From NCBI GenBank assembly GCA_014338405.1, contig JTDE01000223.1, forward strand, positions 61,035-125,034: a DNA stretch of 64,000 nucleotides. The letters run 5' to 3'. Within the stretch, counting starts at the first letter, position 1, and each line of letters starts with the position of its first letter. The position numbers were made by a program, and so were the translations under genes. Below are positions 56,601 through 64,000 of the stretch, piece by piece. The notes under the pieces were generated by a model that did not search any database, was not told where the DNA came from, and saw only the letters and a program-made list of their open reading frames with translations. Origin of the DNA: Paragonimus skrjabini miyazakii (taxonomy: Eukaryota > Platyhelminthes > Trematoda > Plagiorchiida > Troglotrematidae).

Positions 56601-59600
56601 CGACGTCAGCTTCGACGACATAGTTTTCTTTAATGACAGATAAGTATGTGTATTACGCTGAGGATGTTAATTTGTATCGTGTCCGTCACCACTGAATTTT
56701 TACTTTATCCAAAAGTAACTGAAAATTGAGCTTTAAGTAGTCTGTGAAACAAACACCAACGATACGCAAAAGTGCAAAAAACGAAACTGTACAACAATTT
56801 GTCGAACATCTCATTTTCTTTAACCGAACCAGAGAAAAGGAAGCAACGATTAGTACATCTTGGTAGCAGTACGTTCTTGATTTTACATTTTCTCCGGACC
56901 CCCACTGAGAACCGTCCTATATTAACATGTGATGCCTGGATAGTGAAAAATGCCAAACCCTCGAGATAATGGGTCCTGAACTTCATTTATCAAGTTTTCA
57001 TCCGTTAATACCAGTAAGCGTCAGTTTGACATCGTGTAATAAATCAGTACTTGTTGCTGATATTATGAGTATGCATTCTAATGGTATAAACTTGAATGCA
57101 ATACTGCTAGACTTCCTAGGAATCATAAATAGCATATATCAAGATACGCGAGAGCTAGACTCATACTACAAATATTTTCAGAGATCATGATGAGCATGTT
57201 ATGTCTTTACCGTTTTCAAACGTGTCCGTGATAATACTGTAAATATAATAAATAATAATAAATAATATATATATTGTAAATATAATTCAAATAAAACTTT
57301 GGGGTAAGTATAAGAGCCAATCACTTGAAATTGCTTTCCGAATTATTGAGAAGTGCAATCAATATAGTTAATTCATCCAGACGATTTCAAAAGATTGAAC
57401 GTCATAAGATAATGCATCTGACGTTATTTTTTATCCCATAATTTTATGGGACACGGCAAATACTGGGTATACCCGCAATTTTCCAGGGACATTTAAATTG
57501 CTTCGAATCTCGTTTATTTCGTCGAACTGCACAACGTAAAGTATATTGGTGTGAGCTCACCATATTAGACAAAGTATGTCACGTGAACAGTTACAAATGG
57601 ATAAAGAGCTTTCAAATAAAATTAGTTTACTCCGATTTCTCTGGTCGATTGAATATATACTCATTCACTTTCCATAATCTTTTGTAATAATTCATAACTA
57701 TGTAATTTTATTGATACCCGCATCTTTGTTTATATTCAAACTTAAACTTCTCAGATACAAATATTACCACAAACCCCATAAAACAAATAAAACCAAGCGA
57801 AACTGCCAATGGTCTTTTAAGAATGACAGTCTACAAACAGGCCTGCTTCGTGAAATGCACTTAGAGCACATTTTGTGCATTTTTGATTATATTGTTCGAG
57901 CATTGGCTTTAGGGGTATGTTGTATCCCAACCCAATATTTCTTGCGAAGATAGATCACTAAACGAAAGGGTAATCATGTCTATCACAATTATAAGTGGGA
58001 AATAGCACAAGCAACTTATTGTATAACGACAAGGATATGGTTAACTTTTTGAAAGGGTGAACATTTATCAGGAATGGTTCAAACGACGTCGTTTTAAGCA
58101 CAGCGAAGAGCTAGCTTGAATGGTGACTACGGCAATAAAGTGATGTTCGTGTAATCTCATTATCACACAGTCCTTACTGTAAGTCATTGAAGTTTAGTGG
58201 CTTAGATCATGCGTATCTCCAATAAGCTCATTTAATTATGGCCTTTAAGCATCAATCTAAAACATCAAACAGTGTAAAATACAAAACTGTAACACGAAGA
58301 TGAATGACTTTAAATTCAGTACGGGCCAATTAACCGTGACACATTCTCAAGCAGGCTTGTGGAGAAGTCTTACTTGGGCTGTAACCAAATAATCACCGAC
58401 CAAATGACACCCGAGGGAATCTAAGTAATACATCAAATAGTCATAAATAATTAGTAACTAACAGTGTAGTTGTTTCAAGACTTAAGGCAGCAGAACTAAC
58501 CTGAAAGATTAGGCGGGATGTAAGATATTTTATGGATTAATTTTGGTTATTTCCAAACATGCTAAACAGCCAATTAGTAACTGACCGAATAAAACCGTGC
58601 CAGTTTTTTCCAAAGTGACTAGTTCATACTAATGCACGATAGGTACCGTAAATATTCATTTACAAGTTCGACCACTAAAAGTCTATACAGTGATTGAAGT
58701 CAAGTATGTGTGATGCATGCGCATTTTGATGGAGAGTTCGGTTCGCTTGTTCCATTCAACGCGACTGCTTAATGATTCGGCATCCCACACGATATTTGAT
58801 AATCATACACTGCAAGGAATCCATGATATTTTTAACACTGAGCTCTTCACTATTCAGTTATCTTTTATTTACAATCCGTAGGAAACATAACAGTGTACAA
58901 TGACTGAATTGATGAAGTTCACATTATTTGAACACCATCAGGTAGATACTTGAAGGTCAGATAACGGTTTATAAGAAGCCAGTGAAAACTAATCAAAATT
59001 GACACTTTCGGGCTGAACCCAGATCGTTTGAATTGATCAGCTCGTTATGGTATAGCGATACTGATCAACAATATCACCATTGGAATTAACTTGTCAAATA
59101 ACTTATTCCTTTCATTATCAGTAGTATATACTACATAGTAGGGTGGGACTCGTATTATGTCGTAAGAAGGACGACTATCACGATGTGAATTGCAAATTAT
59201 GAAAGACTGGGGTTTATTTAGCGAAATGCTGAGATCCGAATTTAAATGACCAACATCAGGTTTTTACACATTGTAAACAGTTAGTCAACTCGCAGCTGAG
59301 AAGTAGAGACACCATTTATCACCGATGTTACGCTAAACAAGAGTCTAACTAAAACTCAGTGTTTTTATATACTCTTACTTGCAATCCAGCGAGTATGAAA
59401 GCTTAAGTTTCAATTTCTATTATCTTTCTCAAATTGTTCCGTAAGGTTAGCTGGCTCGAATTATTTTGTAAATACTTTTTGTGGCCTTGAACTTTTAAAT
59501 CGTTCAACAACCTTTAACTGTATGTTTTCAGTTTATTTAGATGGTAAATATATGGAATGAAGAAGACATTGAGCTGACACCACAAAACTTTATTCAGTAC

Positions 59601-60239
59601 AGATTTCGCTGCATCTTTAGGAGCGTATACAACAGACCATCAATATATCAATACAGTTAAGAAAATGACAAAACCGTAAAGGTCACAATTTTTGAATGCA
59701 CTGCCGTAATATAGGCAATCGGAAAAATAGTCTTTTGTGTATAGTAAACTAAAATGAAAAGTTGGATGATGGGAACTTAAGTAAATCGCAGTGTGTAACC
59801 ATGTGACTTTAAAAATCGAATGTAAAAGCGACTATTTGATCACGGTGGTGCTGCGTCGCTATGATATTGAGCTTAACAATGGATGCAAATGTCACTTTTA
59901 AGCACCCATCCGCACACGCCAAATTATTACTTTCCCTTCACCAGTAATTAATTATACTGACCTTTCTATCTGAATCAATACAAAACAACTACTATGATAT
60001 ACCCTTGTTTTGTGTGGATGCTACAAGAGTGCCTATATAAAAACTTCTTACTGATAGATAATTAAACTGACATTACCCACTGTGCTTCGTATTACGCAAT
60101 TGAAGATGAAAATACCTTAAGGAATACCTTGTAAATAATGTTTATTGTTCTAATGTTGTCCCGAAAGCTTTTTAGTGGATCTCCGTGTAAGTTCATCGGG
60201 CAAAAAATTAGGCCAACAATTGACTGAAAACGGTCAACT
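53700..60239. other. Long AT-rich stretch without recognised genes
   Basis: Frames are short and none shows a known motif. Small structures are a hairpin CTGATTGTCC / GGACAATCAG at 54214-54242 with a 9-base loop, an AT-rich simple stretch at 57240-57285 (AATAATAAATAATATATATA) and a 14-base palindrome AAACGACGTCGTTT at 58081-58094. It could be intron or intergenic DNA with very old repeats. Confidence 0.45.
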
Positions 60240-60310
60240 TTGGTATTGGTGTGCTCACCGAGCTTGGCATTTAGGTTTCATCACCAAGCTAGGTGACATC
60301 ATCAGTTAGT
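60240..60310 (-). ncRNA. Possible hammerhead ribozyme remnant
   Basis: On the minus strand CTGATGA (60305-60299) is followed by 19 bases containing complementary arms GTCACC and GGTGAT (one G-U pair) and then GAAAC (60279-60275). This is the CUGAUGA, stem II, GAAA core order of hammerhead ribozymes. The related scrap at 28878-28894 reads GAAACGTC, the form with a short palindromic stem III, while this copy has GAAACCTA, so the cleavage triplet is lost. Penelope-like elements are known to carry such motifs. Stem I is not evident, and activity is unlikely. Confidence 0.35.
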
Positions 60311-60425
60311 AGTTGTTTTAGTGTATAGTTTTTGAGCTAAAACAATTTCGCACTGATTACGTCGCCTCAACTAGTGATGAAACGTTCGCTACCCAAGTGA
60401 GAAGCTAGGCAAACATATCAAAACT
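60311..60425 (+). repeat. Inverted partner of the hammerhead-like repeat
   Basis: CTGATTACGTCGCCTCAACT, then GTGATGAAACGTTCGCTACCC and AGAAGCTAGGC (60353-60410), follow the same consensus as the minus-strand unit at 60240-60310. Inner arms TTGTTTTAG and CTAAAACAA (about 60313-60345) pair. The pair forms an imperfect palindrome centred near 60329. The core here is CTGATTA, so the conserved second G is lost. Confidence 0.55.
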
Positions 60426-61144
60426 AAAAGCATTAACCCGAGCTACGAACTGCACCCCCACTGTTCACAACTAACCAAAACGATCAATGTTTTCGACATT
60501 TCGGTTGCCTACTGGTTACAGTTGAACGTTGATTCGCGCAAATCTTTTTCAATGTAGGAAGTTTTGCTCGGCAATTTGTACATCACAGTCCAAAAATATC
60601 AATTGATTTCCCTCAAAGTAATAATCTCCGTGACGTAATTCAAACTGTGGTTATTCACAACGTTTTCTATCTGTTTTCAAGTCAACATTTATTTACATAT
60701 CAAACAGAAATACGCTATTAACCTACGTGCCTTAGAAAATGAGTTATGTATTTTAGCAAAAAGCATTGAGGTTCGATCAATATCCGCGGTGATGGAAGAT
60801 AGGTAATACAATATGTATATCGTTCATTTACATTCAGCCGTTATTTGTTGTAAACATGGTATATGTATGATGTAGTCTTGATGATGACAGCAAAGCAAGC
60901 AAGGTGTGAAACTTCTGGTCCAGATCATACGAAAGGTCATGATAGGTTAATCGCTTTCAATAACAACCTTTGTGCACCCAACACAATTTGTTAAATTTTG
61001 TTGCTCATAACTTCTCTGAACGCCGATGACTTAAGGTGTTAAATGTATAGCTATATATTTGACCATTTGATATGGCTAAAGAAATGAAGTATTATCAAGA
61101 GATGTATAGCGCTTGATGAAACCGAAGTACTTGTTACCGCAGTC

Positions 61145-61281
61145 TCAGTTGGATTTCTTTGGTTTACGGTTTGAACCAGCAAAAGTAACATTTTCAGCCG
61201 CCCCTTTTGTATACTAGGTTTAGTAAACATACTCACGGTAAGAAGAATACTCATCGAGTTCATCATCAAATGCTGATTTAT
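61145..61281 (-). CDS. Candidate last exons with a 33-base intron
   Basis: Minus strand: AG at 61282-61283 precedes 45 bases reading KSAFDDELDEYSSY. At 61236 comes a strong donor GTGAGT, then TTTACTAA (a branch-point-like sequence) and an AG ending at 61204. The next exon, in phase, reads RAAENVTFAGSNRKPKKSN to TGA at 61145-61147. The unspliced frame has two stops inside these 33 bases, so splicing would restore the frame. Very short introns of about this size are reported in tapeworms. The family is unknown and the evidence is structural only. Confidence 0.35.
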
Positions 61282-63529
61282 CTTAGGCATTCAACCACAA
61301 AGCTAAGATTAATTTGCCACACTACAATGTGGCTGCCACAGATAGGTGTTTAGCATAGCAAGTCTGAATCTGATGATGTAAGCCATATTTTTTCATGACA
61401 AACCAGTGTATCTACAGTTACTATCTTGTGTACGCTACAAACAAATTAAGCACGCGTTGGCAACTATCATGTAGAGCAATCAGTTGTATGTAATCATTGA
61501 AATTCAGAGCGGTTTAGAAGTGGACAACCTGCTGAAGAATGTATTACTCTGTATGTCGAGTTTAGAACAAATAAACGGCTTGCTAATTTAAATGAGCACA
61601 GCTATGGGTGACTGTTTTTCTTAGTATCACTTTCATTGTCATCAACGAACTGACATTGATCACTCAGAAATCTGTTCGAATGAGTTGAGAATATTTTTGT
61701 GACACATGGCCACAACTCGGTAATCTGACTAGATAACTGTCTGAAAAAGTGCGATCGTGACTACCGTTTCAGGTGTTAGATTTCCTGGTTGCGTTCTTAC
61801 CGTGAAAATACGAGAGATTTATTAGAACTATAGTCATACGCTAAAATTAATTAATTGGACTGGTGAGCTCACAACATATCTGATGGCATTCTGGAATCAT
61901 CCTCCAATAGATGAAGAAACTACTGTCTCCTAAAATGTCAATAGTTCATATTTGAGGGAAAAGTAACGATTCCTTTCTGTCAGGTACTGCAGCAAAGGGG
62001 GCAATTTTTTTCGGTTTTACAAGCTTCCTGACGATGTTTACGGCACACATTTCTGAATTGATCGTGCGGCGCGAGATTATTTCTGTGTGTACACTCAAGA
62101 CAATTTTGAACCAGGGTTTAATTTACTTGGAAGCTACCAAAGAAATTAGTGACACAAAGTGTGAACCGCTCCTGCAAGATTAGAAACGATTCACCCCAAT
62201 CATTTTAGTATAGAACGTTTAAATGTCTACAGTTATTCCTCAGGTGTATTTCAATTGGTAACCATTTATCTTAACTGCCAAACTCAAGATACGAAAACGT
62301 TTAAGTAAATTATGCCCACAGGCCTTTGCGGACAAAAGTCACAACTGCCTTTCTTGAAGGATCTGCGGAAATTTTTTCACCATTCTTCCTCCGGTCCTTT
62401 ACCATTGTGATCTCTAGTAAATCGGCCGACATAATTGTTCGGATACTAAGGTTGACAGTCTGGATTCTCTAAATTTTTCCACCAAGTGATTGTTTTACGA
62501 TAACTTATCAGATTATCACTTCAAGAATACTGTAATTCGGATCCAATTAATCAACCCACTAAAATGATTAATCATGACAAACGTGACAAGTCGGGTTAAC
62601 TTCAGTAGATCGCAGACAGCAGTATTTAACTACACATCCTCAGCGATAAAACACAACGCTCAATATTGAACTAACGATACCCGTTCCGTGGTAACCACTG
62701 ATTGCATTAACCTCTCTTCCCTCAGAAAACTGTCAGATACTGATCACTTAACCTAGCTTTTGTAGACTCTACAATCGTCTCCTTGGGATGTCATAAAAGT
62801 CTGGTTAACCAGTCAACCGCGGCGCTTAATCTAATCGGGTTTATTGTTTTAATTCGTATGTCAGAAAGCAAAATTTGATTCGCGATTGCTGAGTTGCCCT
62901 ACTTTATTGTAGAGACTAGTACAGCAATTGGTGAAATAAGCATTTGTGTAACTGAAAGTCACAAGGCTTAAATGTATCGCCAATCGCGTTCTCGAACGAA
63001 CGACCTGAGAAAATTTAGCAGCATGTACAGACGTTTGATTCTTTGTAAGTTGAAGACTTTCGCTCGGATATACTTTGTTATATTAGGCCAAATTGAGCTC
63101 GATTGGGGTGGCTAAGTTAGCTTCTGTTTTGACAAATCTATAAGCTTGTTGCTTGAAGTGTTCGGTGAATTGTGCGTAGTGCCTATGGTGTTGATTGCGG
63201 TTTCCTTCATAAGCGAGCTTTTTTCTCTAACGGCAACATTTAGGTTAATGAGAAAAAATTTCCGGACTGAATTCATTTTGCACTTATCTGTTGGTCGCAA
63301 ACGTATGGGCAGTTTGAAATTACAAGGGCAACACTTGCTAAACGAACTTTACAAATTGATCTGGGTTGTTAGTTATACTTACAATTAAATCGACAGTGCG
63401 CACACTATGAATATCAGTGATCAGTAAGTGGATAGGGTTCACCATCTACGGTTGCTCATTGAAGAGTAATACTACCTTCGAAGTTGTAAGTCGCCGTTGC
63501 TCATTTTAGTAGTACATAATGATGCATAC
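61282..63529. other. AT-rich stretch without recognised genes
   Basis: No transposon motif or tandem array was seen. A 62-residue minus frame at 63112-63300 and an 80-residue plus frame at 63146-63388 overlap; neither has known motifs or clear splice sites. Confidence 0.4.
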
Positions 63530-63714
63530 CGTACGAACTGTAGTTTTACTATAAGAATTCTGCCTACTGTTCTGTAAATCTGATTCAAAGTGACTGTTTT
63601 GTCTGGAAACAGGAAGCATGGGTTTGATGTAATTGTGGTCTGTGATGAGTCGAGTCATTTCACTTCCAGTAGTTTTTGCAACAAGCAGTCGTAATACACA
63701 TGTAGTCAAAAAGT
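63530..63714 (-). CDS. Candidate host exon, Ser/Asn/Gln-rich
   Basis: Minus strand: GTGAATACAG (AG ending at 63715) precedes a 185-base segment reading FLTTCVLRLLVAKTTGSEMT, RLITDHNYIKPMLPVSRQNS and HFESDLQNSRQNSYSKTTV, then a donor G|GTATGC at 63529. The SRQNS repeat and hydrophilic tail look like a low-complexity part of a real protein, possibly with phosphorylation-type RQNS sites. No family was recognised. Confidence 0.35.
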
Positions 63715-64000
63715 CTGTATTCACGGCGTACAAAGAATGTAAATAAATTAATCTCTGGTAATGTTCTCAGGGTTCGGTGAAAATGGTCTGGTTATTTCAT
63801 TAAACAAGCCTAGTAGATCTCTGAAAAGTACATACTCATAAATTGTAGGGGCATTCAACGTCGACGTCTGTGCAAATTGCGCCGTAAGTATCGACTAACC
63901 TAGTACTTTTATTCTGAGTATCCGTTTCGATGTTAGTCATTGAACTTCGCTTCACCAGTTCAGATTATCATACTGTGCATTATACCGTGATCAGTAGATA

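Noticed and set aside
61214..61236. Alternative 23-base intron ending at CCTAG
   Set aside because: It is shorter than known animal introns, and joining at that site runs straight into a stop. The 33-base choice keeps the frame.
1..64000. CRISPR arrays, bacterial operons, phage genes, rRNA or tRNA genes
   Set aside because: No such signals were seen. Tandem repeats here are minisatellites without spacers, and the coding regions are eukaryotic transposons.

Overview
The window is eukaryotic, repeat-rich animal DNA with no bacterial operons. The mix of transposons (several CR1-like LINE families, a Ty3/Gypsy element, Penelope-like elements, a MULE-type DNA transposon, a possible hammerhead motif) and a possible 33-base intron near the right end suit a flatworm, perhaps a tapeworm. 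That placement is inference; no host marker gene was recognised.

Left part, 1-38 kb: a graveyard of nested transposons. From 1 to 5.9 kb, a scrap of one LINE (family B, minus) abuts the 3' half of LINE family A (plus). A second LINE-A copy follows and is split by a minus-strand Gypsy element (3' LTR 1652-2120, polypurine tract, decayed pol up to about 4198). LINE-C lies at 7.8-8.8 kb. Two related copies of a MULE-like transposon lie at 9.5-11.7 kb and 15.6-19.2 kb. The second is interrupted by an 0.88-kb repeat, and a 65-68 bp minisatellite follows each copy. LINE-D lies at 13.9-15.3 kb (minus) and a Penelope-like element at 22.9-24.4 kb (minus), with scattered copies of two unnamed repeats between. 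From 30 to 37.8 kb come LINE-E, LINE-B, a tandem tail/PHD duplication, the most complete LINE-A (PHD-type ORF1, endonuclease, a 395-residue open RT frame, 3' tail) and a solo Gypsy LTR.

Right part, 38-64 kb: lower GC, with few long frames. It holds a very old Penelope-like copy (43.4-44.3 kb) and a very old LINE-A copy (45.4-47.5 kb), both recognisable only by alignment. It also has a TA microsatellite beside a cluster of perfect palindromes, and an inverted pair of hammerhead-like repeats at 60.3 kb. Several short frames, all on the minus strand and flanked by plausible splice sites, could be exons of one or more host genes (44.5, 48.5, 48.9, 50.3, 51.8, 52.6, 53.5, 61.2 and 63.6 kb). None was assigned to a family and each is tentative.

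Nearly all transposon coding regions carry stops, frameshifts or lost catalytic residues, so the autonomous elements here look dead. Family letters A-E are local labels. Homologies were judged by eye from shared sequence within the window and from known family motifs.
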